DNA from: an uncultured Roseateles sp.
Lineage (GTDB): Bacteria; Pseudomonadota; Gammaproteobacteria; Burkholderiales; Burkholderiaceae
Direction of reading: 5' to 3'
DNA length: 6,544 bases
Assembly (NCBI GenBank): GCA_946886855.1
Contig: CAMPJJ010000183.1
Span: 1 to 6,544, forward strand
Notes under the pieces: model-generated
The model's database searches: none
Told to the model about the DNA's origin: nothing
What the model saw: the letters and a program-made list of their open reading frames with translations, nothing else
Translations under genes and position numbers: made by a program
In this document: positions 1-6,312 of the stretch, piece after piece
Numbering within the stretch: the first letter of the stretch is position 1
Layout of the letters: the number at the start of each line of letters is the position of its first letter

Positions 1-75
1 GGTCTGGGCGTGGGCGGCGCAGCTCAGGGCGAGGGCGGCGGAGAGCCACCAGCGGTGGCGCACAAGGGCGGGCAT
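1..75 (-). CDS. N-terminus of a secreted protein (partial, runs off the left edge)
   Basis: Reading leftward from the ATG at 75-73, 25 codons stay open to the window edge. The peptide begins [10 protein letters not shown] and continues into a hydrophobic stretch (LSAALALSC) that ends AAHAQT. This is a classic Sec signal peptide: positively charged n-region (R6, R8), hydrophobic h-region, and an AHA-Q site for signal peptidase I. A Cys lies at residue 19 but is not followed by a good lipobox spacing, so an exported soluble protein is more likely than a lipoprotein. A strong AGGAG sits 7 bases upstream of the start. In Burkholderiales the gene divergent from mutM is often a TPR-repeat protein preceding lolB and ispE; that identity is context inference only, because no mature-domain sequence is visible. 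Confidence 0.65.
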   Translation of the reverse strand, partial: MPALVRHRWWLSAALALSCAAHAQT

Positions 76-82
76 GTCGGAA

Positions 83-87
83 CTCCT
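83..87 (-). promoter_or_regulatory. Shine-Dalgarno of the divergent secreted-protein gene
   Basis: On the minus strand AGGAG lies 7 bases before the ATG at 75. This is a near-ideal ribosome binding site. It decides the start of the left-edge gene and contrasts with mutM across the gap, which has none. Confidence 0.65.
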
Positions 88-133
88 GAACTGGGCGGGA
101 ATGGCTCGCGGGGCAAACCGTGGGCCGCGGACC

Positions 134-139
134 ATTCTA
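134..139 (-). promoter_or_regulatory. Candidate -10 element (TAGAAT) for the leftward gene
   Basis: The minus-strand hexamer TAGAAT matches the sigma-70 -10 consensus at five of six bases and is one of the few AT-rich spots in this gap. It would start transcription near 127, giving a leader of about 50 bases that carries the AGGAG at 83-87. No convincing -35 hexamer is seen at 16-18 bases. Confidence 0.35.
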
Positions 140-163
140 GGGACCCTGGAACGAGGCCGCGCC

Positions 164-169
164 TATGAT
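164..169 (+). promoter_or_regulatory. Candidate -10 element (TATGAT) of mutM, leaderless spacing
   Basis: TATGAT matches the sigma-70 -10 consensus at five of six bases. It ends six bases before the mutM ATG at 176, so transcription would begin at about the A of the start codon. The best -35 candidate is GGGACC at 140-145 (three of six, 18-base spacer), which is weak. No Shine-Dalgarno lies between the box and the ATG. Confidence 0.35.
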
Positions 170-175
170 CCCGGG

Positions 176-1027
176 ATGCCCGAGTTACCGGAAGTTGAAG
201 TTACACGACGAAGTTTTGCGCCGGCCATCGCTGGGGCGCGCGTGCTGGACGTGCGGCTGGGAAAGCCGCTGCGCTGGCCGCTGGGGGTGGCGGCCGAACG
301 GCTGGTGGGACGCCGCGTCGGCGAGGCCCAGCGGCGCGGCAAGTACATCTGGCTGCCGCTGCTGCCGACGGGTGAACAGCCCGGTCATGCCGACGAGGAA
401 GACGGCGGGCTGCTGATGCACCTCGGCATGTCGGGATCGCTCGCCTTCCGCGAGCAGCCCCCGGCGGCGGGTCCGCACGATCATTTCGAACTGGTCACCG
501 ACCGCGGGGTGCTGCGGCTGACCGACCCGCGGCGTTTCGGCGCGGTGGTGTGGTCGGACGGGCTGGACGTGGGGCCGGCGGCGAAGCTGCTGGCGCGCAT
601 CGGGCGGGAGCCTTTCGACATCGAGTTCGACGGCGCCTACCTGCACGAAGGCTTCCGCGGCCGCCGCGTCGCGGTGAAGCAGGCGATCCTGGCCGGCGAC
701 GTGGTCGTCGGCGCCGGCAACATCTATGCGTGCGAGGCGCTGTTCATGGCGGGCGTCGATCCGCGTGCGGCGGCCGGCAAGCTCAGCAAGCCGCGCGCGG
801 CGAAGCTGGCGGGCGCGCTGCGGCAGGTGCTGGGCGAGGCGCTCGAGGCCGGCGGCAGCACCCTGCGCGACTTCAAGGATGCGCACGGTGTGGCGGGCAG
901 CTTCCAGATGCAGGCGCGCGTCTACGGGCGCGAGGGCGAACCCTGCCGCGTCTGCGGCACGAAGATCCGGCGCATCGTGCAGGGACAGCGGTCGACCTTC
1001 TTCTGCCCCAGTTGCCAGAAGCGCTGA
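176..1027 (+). CDS. mutM: Formamidopyrimidine-DNA glycosylase (Fpg/MutM)
   Basis: MutM excises 8-oxoguanine (opposite C) and ring-opened purines, then cuts the abasic site by beta,delta-elimination. The start at 176 is fixed by the N-terminal MPELPEVE: after Met removal the Pro is the catalytic amine and the next residue is the catalytic Glu. In-frame upstream ATGs (74, 104) would bury that Pro and are rejected. Visible family features: K56 in RRGKY (the conserved H2TH-family Lys), LGMSGSL (83-89; M85 matches a wedge residue), TDPRRFG (116-122; R119 and F121), the H2TH segment with VGAGNIYA (178-185), and a C-terminal zinc finger C257-X2-C260-X16-C277-X2-C280 with R272. At 283 residues it is longer than E. 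coli MutM (269), mainly because of an acidic loop at about 64-78. It probably heads an operon with mutY, 18 bases downstream. Confidence 0.97.
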   Translation: MPELPEVEVTRRSFAPAIAGARVLDVRLGKPLRWPLGVAAERLVGRRVGEAQRRGKYIWLPLLPTGEQPGHADEEDGGLLMHLGMSGSLAFREQPPAAGPHDHFELVTDRGVLRLTDPRRFGAVVWSDGLDVGPAAKLLARIGREPFDIEFDGAYLHEGFRGRRVAVKQAILAGDVVVGAGNIYACEALFMAGVDPRAAAGKLSKPRAAKLAGALRQVLGEALEAGGSTLRDFKDAHGVAGSFQMQARVYGREGEPCRVCGTKIRRIVQGQRSTFFCPSCQKR

Positions 1028-1045
1028 AGAGGCCATGAAGACGCG

Positions 1046-2158
1046 ATGACCGCCTCGTTGAAGCCCGCCCCGAAGTCCGCCCTGAGAGACCTGACCCCCG
1101 CGATGACCCACGACGAACTGAGTGCCCGTGTCGAGGCGGTGCGCGGCGACTTCGCGCCCCGGCTGCTGGCCTGGCAGCGCCGCGACGGCCGGCACGACCT
1201 GCCCTGGCAGAACACGCGCGACCCGTACCGGGTGTGGCTGTCCGAGATCATGCTGCAGCAGACGCAGGTGACGACGGTACTGGGCTACTACCGGCGCTTC
1301 CTGGAGCGTTTCCCCGACGTGGCCGCGCTGGCGGCCGCGCCCAACGACGACGTGATGGCCGCGTGGGCGGGCCTGGGTTACTACAGTCGGGCGCGCAACC
1401 TGCACAAGTGCGCGCAGGCGGTGGTCGAGCGCCACGGCGGCGCATTCCCGCGCAGCGCGGCGGAGCTGGCGGAGCTGCCCGGCATCGGTCGCTCGACGGC
1501 GGCGGCGATCTCGTCGTTCTGCTTCGGCGAGCGGGTCGCCATCCTGGACGGCAACGTCAAGCGCGTGCTGGGCCGGCTGCTGGCCTTCGACGGGGACCTG
1601 TCCTCGGCGGCGCAGGAGAAGCGCCTGTGGCGCCAGGCGGAGGCGCTGCTGCCGGCCTCGCCCGACGACATGCCGGCCTACACGCAGGGGATGATGGACC
1701 TGGGCGCCAGCCTGTGCGCGACGCGCAGTCCGCAATGCCTGCTGTGCCCGGTGGCGTCGCTGTGCGCGGGTCTGGCGGAGGGCGATCCGACGCGCTACCC
1801 GGTCAAGACGAAGAAGCTCAAGCGCGGCCAGCGGGAGAACTGGTGGCTGTGGCTGGAGCACGAGGGCCGCATCTGGCTGCAGCAGCGGCCGGCCGAAGGC
1901 GTCTGGGGCGGGCTGTGGACGCTGCCGCTGTTCGACGACGAGGCCGCGCTGACGGCCCAGAGCGCGGCGCTGGGCGTCGCGGCGCCGGAGACGCTGCCGC
2001 GGGTCAAGCACGTGCTGACCCACTTCGACTGGCTGCTGCACCCGCGGCGCGCGGTGCTGCCGCGCGAGACCCGGCCTGCGGGCGAGGGCGTGTGGGTCGC
2101 CCGGGAGCGGCTGGCGGAGTACGCGCTGCCGGCGCCGCTGAAGAAGCTGCTGGACTGA
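1046..2158 (+). CDS. mutY: Adenine DNA glycosylase MutY
   Basis: MutY removes adenine mispaired with 8-oxoguanine (or guanine), acting as backup to MutM in the GO system. Helix-hairpin-helix glycosylase features are all present: catalytic E67 in WLSEIMLQQTQV (64-75), GLGYYSRARNL (109-119), the HhH hairpin LPGIGRSTA (144-152), and catalytic D168 in ILDGNVKR. The 4Fe-4S cluster ligands are exactly spaced: C224-X6-C231-X2-C234-X5-C240. A NUDIX-like 8-oxoG recognition domain follows (about 250-370), with VKHVLTHF (320-327) at the place of the family FSH loop. Start choice is open: 1046 gives 370 residues and an N-terminal extension of about 26 residues relative to E. coli. An in-frame ATG at 1103 gives a closer fit. 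Neither has a well-placed Shine-Dalgarno (GAAGAGG at 1026-1032 is 13 bases from 1046), which suggests readthrough from mutM. Confidence 0.97.
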   Translation: MTASLKPAPKSALRDLTPAMTHDELSARVEAVRGDFAPRLLAWQRRDGRHDLPWQNTRDPYRVWLSEIMLQQTQVTTVLGYYRRFLERFPDVAALAAAPNDDVMAAWAGLGYYSRARNLHKCAQAVVERHGGAFPRSAAELAELPGIGRSTAAAISSFCFGERVAILDGNVKRVLGRLLAFDGDLSSAAQEKRLWRQAEALLPASPDDMPAYTQGMMDLGASLCATRSPQCLLCPVASLCAGLAEGDPTRYPVKTKKLKRGQRENWWLWLEHEGRIWLQQRPAEGVWGGLWTLPLFDDEAALTAQSAALGVAAPETLPRVKHVLTHFDWLLHPRRAVLPRETRPAGEGVWVARERLAEYALPAPLKKLLD

Positions 2159-2211
2159 AGGACGGGCGAGGCGATCGGGTTCCGCCGGTGGGCGCGGCGC
2201 CCCGCTGCCGG

Positions 2212-2217
2212 TATGCT
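2212..2217 (+). promoter_or_regulatory. Candidate -10 element (TATGCT) in the mutY-downstream gap
   Basis: The gap 2159-2273 holds TATGCT, four of six to the -10 consensus. A start near 2224 would give a leader of about 50 bases ending in the AGGGA ribosome site of the membrane-protein gene. No good -35 is present. A 5-bp GC hairpin (2190-2194 pairing with 2198-2202) lies just upstream without a T-run, so it is not a clear terminator. The gene could also be read from the mutM-mutY transcript. Confidence 0.3.
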
Positions 2218-2264
2218 CGGGCGATTGCGTGATCGCACGGTCCGCGCAGGTCTCAACGCCATTC

Positions 2265-2269
2265 AGGGA
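2265..2269 (+). promoter_or_regulatory. Ribosome binding site of the small membrane protein
   Basis: AGGGA lies 4 bases before the ATG at 2274. It favours this start over the in-frame ATG at 2229, which has no ribosome site and would add 15 non-conserved-looking residues before the basic N-terminus. Confidence 0.55.
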
Positions 2270-2273
2270 CACC

Positions 2274-2639
2274 ATGTCGAACGACGTCAAGCCGGGCCGG
2301 GCCGCGGCCATCAAGAGCGCACTGGAATCGGCCTTCATTGCGCTGCTCGCCAGCGGCGTGTGCCTGTGGTTCCTGATCAGCGAGAGCCAGGTCCCCGGCG
2401 AGGGCGACCCTGCCAGGCTGACGATGCTGTCGATCGGGCTGGCGATCGGGCTGTGCGCGCATTTCGTCTACATGGCGATCGCGGCCAAGCGCGCGGGGCG
2501 CAACGCGGTCCTCTGGACGATCATGATGGTGGTGCTGATGCCCTTCACCTCGGTGGTGCTGGGCATCCTGCTCTTCAACCAGGTGCAGGACATCGAGCAC
2601 CAGGCGCAAGAAGAAGGCGGCGCGGGCAGCGCAGCCTGA
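2274..2639 (+). CDS. Small three-helix inner-membrane protein, function unknown
   Basis: I do not recognise this 121-residue protein. It begins MSNDVKPGRAAAIK, a short basic N-terminus. Three hydrophobic segments follow: about 18-36 (AFIALLASGVCLWFLIS), 49-71 (MLSIGLAIGLCAHFVYMAIA) and 77-101 (AVLWTIMMVVLMPFTSVVLG, then ILLF). The loop between helices 1 and 2 is acidic (ESQVPGEGD). The loop between helices 2 and 3 is basic (AAKRAGRN) and should be cytoplasmic by the positive-inside rule. The C-terminus is charged and Glu-rich (IEHQAQEEGG). No signal peptidase site, cofactor motif or catalytic residue is evident. It is the last plus-strand gene before the convergent palindrome. Third-position GC looks like its neighbours, so there is no sign of recent transfer. 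Likely a real gene, given its ribosome site and clean topology. Confidence 0.75.
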   Translation: MSNDVKPGRAAAIKSALESAFIALLASGVCLWFLISESQVPGEGDPARLTMLSIGLAIGLCAHFVYMAIAAKRAGRNAVLWTIMMVVLMPFTSVVLGILLFNQVQDIEHQAQEEGGAGSAA

Positions 2640-2692
2640 GACCCGCTGACTCCCTCTCCCGCTTGCGGGAGAGCGCAGGGGTGAGGGTCAGC
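2640..2692. repeat. Nested REP-like palindrome, possible bidirectional terminator
   Basis: The inner arms at 2654-2662 (CTCTCCCGC) and 2665-2673 (GCGGGAGAG) form a perfect 9-bp inverted repeat around TT; as RNA this would be an 8-bp stem with a CTTG loop. An outer pair, GCTGAC at 2645-2650 and GTCAGC at 2687-2692, encloses it, and GACCC (2640-2644) can alternatively pair with GGGTC (2685-2689). It sits between the stop codons of two converging genes, where it could end transcription from both sides. There is no T-run on either side, so it is not a canonical intrinsic terminator. The combination of a CTCTCCC/GGGAGAG hairpin followed by GGGGTGAGGG resembles dispersed intergenic repeats I recall from many GC-rich proteobacteria. 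Confidence 0.6.
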
Positions 2693-2712
2693 GGCCGTGG
2701 CAGTCAACGCGC

Positions 2713-3639
2713 TCAGCGCGCGTCCAGCTCCCGATGCCGCTTCAACACCTGCCCGTGGAAGGCGAACTGCCTGGCCAGCGTCTCGACGAGGTAGACCGAG
2801 CGGTGCTGCCCCCCCGTGCAGCCGATCGCCACGGTCAGGTAACTGCGCTGGTCCTGCGCGAAGTTCGGCAGCCACTGCGCGATGAAGGCGCCGATCTGGC
2901 TGAGCATCAACCGGACCTCGGGCTGGACTTCGAGGTACGACGCGACCGGCTCATCGCGCCCGGTGAGCGGACGCAGTTCCCGGTCGTAATACGGATTGGG
3001 CAGCACGCGGACGTCGAAGACGAAATCCGCGTCGCTGGGCACGCCGTGCTTGAACGCGAAGGACTCGAACACCAGCGTCAGCGAGGAGCCGCTGACATGC
3101 ACCAGGTCGCGCAGCCAGGCGCGCAGCTGCGCGGGGCGCAGCTGGCTGCTGTCGATGACGGTGGACTCCATGCGCAGCGGCGTCAGCAGCTCGCGCTCCA
3201 GCGCGATCGCCTCCTGCAGGGCGCGGTGCGTGTCCGCCTCGCTGTTGCCCGCGCGCAGCGGGTGCGGGCGGCGGGTCTCGGAGAAGCGGCGCAGCAGCGT
3301 GTCGTCGTCGGCGTCCAGGAAGATGGCGCGCAGCGAGACGCCTTCCTGGCGCATCGCCTTGATGTGCAGCAGCAGTTGCGGCAGCGAGCCGGCGCTGCGC
3401 ACGTCCACCGCGATCGCGACGCGGCGCCAGCCGCGCTGGCGTTCGAGGTCGAGGAACTGCGGCAGCAGCTCGGGCGGCAGGTTGTCGACGCAGAAGAAGC
3501 CGGCGTCCTCGAGCGCGTGCATCGCGATCGACTTGCCGCCGCCGGACATGCCGGTGACGAGCACGACCTCGCCGCGCGGAGAACTGGCGGTGGGCGTGGC
3601 TTGCGGGGGCGGCACCGGAGCGGTGTTGGGGGCGCTCAC
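2713..3639 (-). CDS. rapZ: RapZ (YvcJ-family P-loop nucleotide-binding regulator)
   Basis: In E. coli RapZ binds sRNAs GlmY and GlmZ and presents GlmZ to RNase E, controlling GlmS and amino-sugar synthesis; elsewhere its target is unclear. Evidence: Walker A GMSGGGKS (30-37), [11 protein letters not shown] (50-60), IFLDADDD (106-113) at the Walker B position, the ETRRPHPL segment (121-128), FESFAFKHG (191-199), [10 protein letters not shown] (207-216) and the C-terminal [10 protein letters not shown] (273-282). The protein has 308 residues against 284 in E. coli. The excess is a Pro/Ala/Thr-rich N-terminal tail of about 22 residues. The GTG start at 3639 is supported by AAGGTG 5 bases upstream and by a GTGA overlap with the recN stop, implying translational coupling. 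The C-terminus ends HRELDAR, without the Lys/Arg cluster that binds sRNA in E. coli. It is the last gene of the nadK-recN-rapZ operon. Confidence 0.95.
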   Translation of the reverse strand: MSAPNTAPVPPPQATPTASSPRGEVVLVTGMSGGGKSIAMHALEDAGFFCVDNLPPELLPQFLDLERQRGWRRVAIAVDVRSAGSLPQLLLHIKAMRQEGVSLRAIFLDADDDTLLRRFSETRRPHPLRAGNSEADTHRALQEAIALERELLTPLRMESTVIDSSQLRPAQLRAWLRDLVHVSGSSLTLVFESFAFKHGVPSDADFVFDVRVLPNPYYDRELRPLTGRDEPVASYLEVQPEVRLMLSQIGAFIAQWLPNFAQDQRSYLTVAIGCTGGQHRSVYLVETLARQFAFHGQVLKRHRELDAR

Positions 3640-5357
3640 GGCTTCACCTTTCTGTTGGGGGACTTGCCGGCCGAGGCGCCGCCGGGCGCGCCCTTGGCGG
3701 ACAGCTCCAGCATTTCCTGCGCATGGGCGAGCGAGGTCGACGACAGCCGTTCGCCGCCCAGCATGCGGGCGATCTCGGCGGTGCGGGCCTCGCCGGCGAT
3801 GGGGCGGACGTCGGAGTTGGTCTTCCCGTCCTTGAGCGCCTTGGCGACGAGGAAGTGGTGGTCCGCGCAGGCGGCGACCTGGGGCAGGTGGGTGACGGCG
3901 AGCACCTGCGCACGCTGGCCGAGCTGCTTCATCAGCCGGCCCACGGTCTCCGCGACGGCGCCGCCGACACCGGCGTCGATCTCGTCGAAGATCAGCGTAC
4001 CGGCGCCGCTGTTCTGCTGGCTGGTCGTGACGGCGATGGCCAGCGCGATGCGCGACAGCTCGCCGCCGGAGGCGACCTTGGCCAGCGGACGCGGCGTGGA
4101 GCCCGCGTGGCCGGCGACCAGGAACTCGGCGGATTCGAGGCCGAAGCTCTGCGGCTCGTCCTGCGGCAGCAGCGCGACCTCGAAGCGGCCGCCGGACATG
4201 CCCAGCTGCTGCATCGCCTGCGAGACGGCGTCGGACAGCGTCGGCGCCGCCTTCGCGCGCGCGGTGCTGACGGCCTTGGCTTCCTTCTGATAGCGCTTCA
4301 GCGCGGCGGCCACCTTGGCCTGCAGCGCGTCGAGGTCGGTGGCGGCGTCGAGCTGCGCCAGCTCGTCCTTCCACTCGCCGAGCAGCGCGGCCATCTCCGC
4401 CGGCTGACGGCGGTAACGGCGCGCCAGCGTGACCCAGGCGGAGACGCGCTCGTCGAGCTGCTGCAGCCGGTCGGGGTCGAGGTCCGCCGCGTTGAGGTAG
4501 GAGCTGAGGCTGTGCGCCGCGTCCTGCAGCTGCGCCTGCGCGCCCAGCAGCGCGGTGACGGTGTCCTGCAGGCCGGCGTCGTAGCCGAGCACGTCCTGCA
4601 GCGCCGAGAGCGCCTCGTCGGTCAGCGACTCGGCGTTGATCTCCGCCTCGGCGATGCGTTCGAGCGCGCCGCGGGCGGCGTCCATCAGCGACTGCGCATG
4701 CGACAGGCGCTGGTGCTCGGCGTTCAGTTCCTCCCACTCGTCGGCGCCGGGCGCGAGGCGGCCGAGCTCGCCGATCTGCCAGCTCAGGCGCTCGTGCTCG
4801 CGGGCGAGGTCGGCCTGCTTGGCCTGCGCGGCGCCCAGCGCCTCGGTGGCCTGGCGCCATTCGGTGAAGGCGGCGGCCATGGGCTTGCCGTCGATCTGGG
4901 CGAAGTCGTCGAGCAGCGCGCGCACGCTCACCGGGCGGGTCAGGCCTTGCCAGGCGTGCTGGCCGTGGATGTCGAGCAGGTGTTCGGCCAGTTCGCGCAG
5001 CTGGGCGACGGTGGCGGTGCCGCCGTTGATCCACGCGCGGCTCTTGCCCTGGGCGTCGATGACGCGGCGCAGGAGCAGGGACTCTTCCGATCCGTTGACG
5101 CCGGTCTCGAAGCCGGCTTCCTCCAGCCAGGGGGCGAGGACGGCGGGGCGGTCGAATTCGGCGGAGATCTCGGCGCGGGCGGCGCCTTCGCGCACGACGG
5201 CGGCGTCGCCGCGGGAGCCGAGGGCGAGCTGGAGGGCGTCGATGAGGATGGACTTGCCGGCGCCGGTTTCACCGGTGAGGGCGGAGAACCCGGCGGCGAA
5301 GTCCAGTTCCAGCGCCGGGACGATGACGAAGTCCTTGAGTTCGAGGCGGCGCAGCAT
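3636..5357 (-). CDS. recN: DNA repair protein RecN (SMC-like ATPase)
   Basis: RecN is a cytoplasmic SMC-like ATPase that acts early in recombinational repair of double-strand breaks. The 573-residue protein shows the split ABC ATPase: N-terminal head with Walker A GETGAGKS (29-36) and DIHGQHAWQ (129-137; Q133 at the Q-loop position); a Leu/Ala/Gln/Glu-rich coiled-coil region (about 155-375, hinge near the middle); then the C-terminal head with signature VASGGELSR (428-436), Walker [13 protein letters not shown] (455-466; D458, E459) and the H-loop VTHLPQVA (488-495). The ATG at 5357 shares one base with the nadK stop (TGATG), and GAAGG lies 9 bases upstream. After about residue 553 there is a low-complexity basic tail ending in VKP. 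E. coli RecN instead ends in a ClpXP-recognised LAA, so that degradation signal is absent. Regulation by LexA cannot be judged; no SOS box is seen upstream of nadK. Confidence 0.97.
   Translation of the reverse strand: MLRRLELKDFVIVPALELDFAAGFSALTGETGAGKSILIDALQLALGSRGDAAVVREGAARAEISAEFDRPAVLAPWLEEAGFETGVNGSEESLLLRRVIDAQGKSRAWINGGTATVAQLRELAEHLLDIHGQHAWQGLTRPVSVRALLDDFAQIDGKPMAAAFTEWRQATEALGAAQAKQADLAREHERLSWQIGELGRLAPGADEWEELNAEHQRLSHAQSLMDAARGALERIAEAEINAESLTDEALSALQDVLGYDAGLQDTVTALLGAQAQLQDAAHSLSSYLNAADLDPDRLQQLDERVSAWVTLARRYRRQPAEMAALLGEWKDELAQLDAATDLDALQAKVAAALKRYQKEAKAVSTARAKAAPTLSDAVSQAMQQLGMSGGRFEVALLPQDEPQSFGLESAEFLVAGHAGSTPRPLAKVASGGELSRIALAIAVTTSQQNSGAGTLIFDEIDAGVGGAVAETVGRLMKQLGQRAQVLAVTHLPQVAACADHHFLVAKALKDGKTNSDVRPIAGEARTAEIARMLGGERLSSTSLAHAQEMLELSAKGAPGGASAGKSPNRKVKP
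3645..3650 (-). promoter_or_regulatory. Ribosome binding site of rapZ inside the end of recN
   Basis: AAGGTG on the minus strand lies 5 bases before the GTG at 3639, within the last codons of recN. It decides the non-ATG start of rapZ over the later internal GTG close to the Walker A motif. Confidence 0.6.
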
Positions 5358-6232
5358 CAGGTGTTGCCTTCGTTCCAGCGGAGTTTGCGGCGCAGGGTGG
5401 CGTAGTAGGACCAGCCGCGGGGGTGGAGGAAGGGGGCGCGGTGCTGGGAGCGGCGCACGGTGATGCAGTCGCCGTGGAGCAGGGAGGCGAGGGATTGCAT
5501 GTCGAAGTTCACCGACGCGTCGCGGCCGGCGACGATGGTGAGGCGGACCTCGCCGTTGTCGGGCAGCACGATGGGGCGGTTGGAGAGGGCGTGGGAGGCG
5601 ATGGGCAGCAGGACCCAGCCGGCGATGCCGGGGTGCAGGATGGGTCCGCCGGCGGACAGGGCGTAGGCGGTGGAGCCGGTGGGGGTGCCGACGATGACGC
5701 CGTCGGCGCGCATGTTGGCGACGAACTCGTCGCCGACGTCCACGCGCAGCTCGACCATGGCGGCGGTGGCGCCGCGCGAGACGACGACGTCGTTCAGGGC
5801 GACGCCGGAGAAGATCTGTTCCCCGTCGCGGATCACGGCGCCTTCGAGGAGGGAGCGGTGCTCGATCTCGAAGTCGCCGGCGAGGATGGGGGCGAGGGAT
5901 TCCTTGAACTGGTCGGCGGAGATGTCGGTGATGAAGCCCAGGCGTCCCTGGTTGATGCCGACGAGGGGGAGGTTGTAGCGCGCGACCTGGCGGGCGAAGC
6001 CGAGCATGGTGCCGTCGCCGCCGACGACGATGGCCAGGTCGCACTGGGTGCCCAGTTCGGCGTGGGACAGGCCGGGGAGGGCGGTGATGCCGGTGCTGTC
6101 GGCGGTGGCCTGTTCGAGGGAAACATCCAATCCCTGGGAGGCGACAAAATCGGCAATCTCTTCCAGGATGGGCCGGATGCCCCGTGACTGGGGTTTTCCG
6201 ACGATGGCCACATGGCGGAAGCGCTTGGACAT
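5357..6232 (-). CDS. nadK: NAD kinase
   Basis: NadK phosphorylates NAD to NADP with ATP (or polyphosphate in some lineages), supplying NADPH for biosynthesis and oxidative defence. The 291-residue length is normal for the bacterial family. Motifs in order: [12 protein letters not shown] (70-81) with catalytic D73; [12 protein letters not shown] (92-103); [10 protein letters not shown] (145-154) with the NAD-contacting N147-D148 pair; [20 protein letters not shown] (178-197); and VNFDMQSL (241-248) near the C-terminus. The ATG at 6232 gives [14 protein letters not shown], the expected beginning of the Rossmann-like domain. No Shine-Dalgarno precedes it. It heads the operon with recN and rapZ and diverges from hrcA across 80 bases. 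The coding strand is unusually rich in C over G, with C-ending codons dominating. Confidence 0.97.
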   Translation of the reverse strand: MSKRFRHVAIVGKPQSRGIRPILEEIADFVASQGLDVSLEQATADSTGITALPGLSHAELGTQCDLAIVVGGDGTMLGFARQVARYNLPLVGINQGRLGFITDISADQFKESLAPILAGDFEIEHRSLLEGAVIRDGEQIFSGVALNDVVVSRGATAAMVELRVDVGDEFVANMRADGVIVGTPTGSTAYALSAGGPILHPGIAGWVLLPIASHALSNRPIVLPDNGEVRLTIVAGRDASVNFDMQSLASLLHGDCITVRRSQHRAPFLHPRGWSYYATLRRKLRWNEGNT

Positions 6233-6239
6233 GGCGGGA

Positions 6240-6248
6240 ATTACACCA
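6240..6248 (-). promoter_or_regulatory. Candidate extended -10 promoter of nadK, leaderless spacing
   Basis: On the minus strand TGGTGTAAT reads as an extended -10: TGn followed by TGTAAT, five of six to TATAAT. It ends seven bases before the nadK ATG. Extended -10 promoters can work without a -35, and none is visible here. The TCCCGCC between box and ATG contains no ribosome site, so the transcript may begin at or next to the start codon. Confidence 0.4.
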
Positions 6249-6299
6249 CAGCGATGTGCTGGGACCGGGGGTGCGCGGGGGGTGTGGCGCCGGGGTCTT

Positions 6300-6305
6300 T
6301 AGAAT
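6300..6305 (+). promoter_or_regulatory. Candidate -10 element (TAGAAT) of hrcA
   Basis: TAGAAT is five of six to the -10 consensus and is the only AT-rich hexamer before hrcA; upstream is G-rich with no -35 match. It overlaps the in-frame ATG at 6304 and ends seven bases before the ATG at 6313. If it is the promoter, the ATG at 6304 cannot be the start, and the mRNA would begin at about 6312-6313. No CIRCE inverted repeat and no clear heat-shock sigma promoter is seen between hrcA and nadK. Confidence 0.4.
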
Positions 6306-6312
6306 GAAAAAC

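Noticed and set aside
74..175. Upstream in-frame starts for mutM giving 34 extra residues
   Set aside because: Fpg requires Pro as the mature N-terminus for catalysis, so initiation must be at 176.
2190..2202. GC hairpin after mutY as an intrinsic terminator
   Set aside because: Only a 5-bp stem with a 3-base loop and no following T-run.
185..2338. Long open frame on the minus strand opposite mutM and mutY (about 717 codons)
   Set aside because: Its product is Arg/Gln/His/Leu-rich with no recognisable motif and no ribosome site. It mirrors the codon structure of two unmistakable genes; such shadows are usual at this GC content.
2708..2720. Short palindrome CGCGCT-C-AGCGCG over the rapZ stop codon as a terminator
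   Set aside because: The arms are short, would leave a very small loop, and there is no T-run; the larger palindrome next to it is the better candidate.
3640..5034. Possible large fusion upstream of RapZ in the rapZ frame
   Set aside because: The extra sequence is recN read out of frame and is Arg/Ala-rich. The GTG at 3639 with AAGGTG upstream gives the normal protein.
3723..5405. Plus-strand open frame antisense to recN (about 560 codons)
   Set aside because: Gly/Leu/Arg/Val-rich without domain signature, fully antisense to a clear RecN, no credible start signal.
5423..6187. Plus-strand Gly/Asp/Glu/Val-rich open frame antisense to nadK, looking like an acidic repeat protein
   Set aside because: The composition is explained by the C-ending codons of nadK read from the other strand; no ribosome site and no motif.
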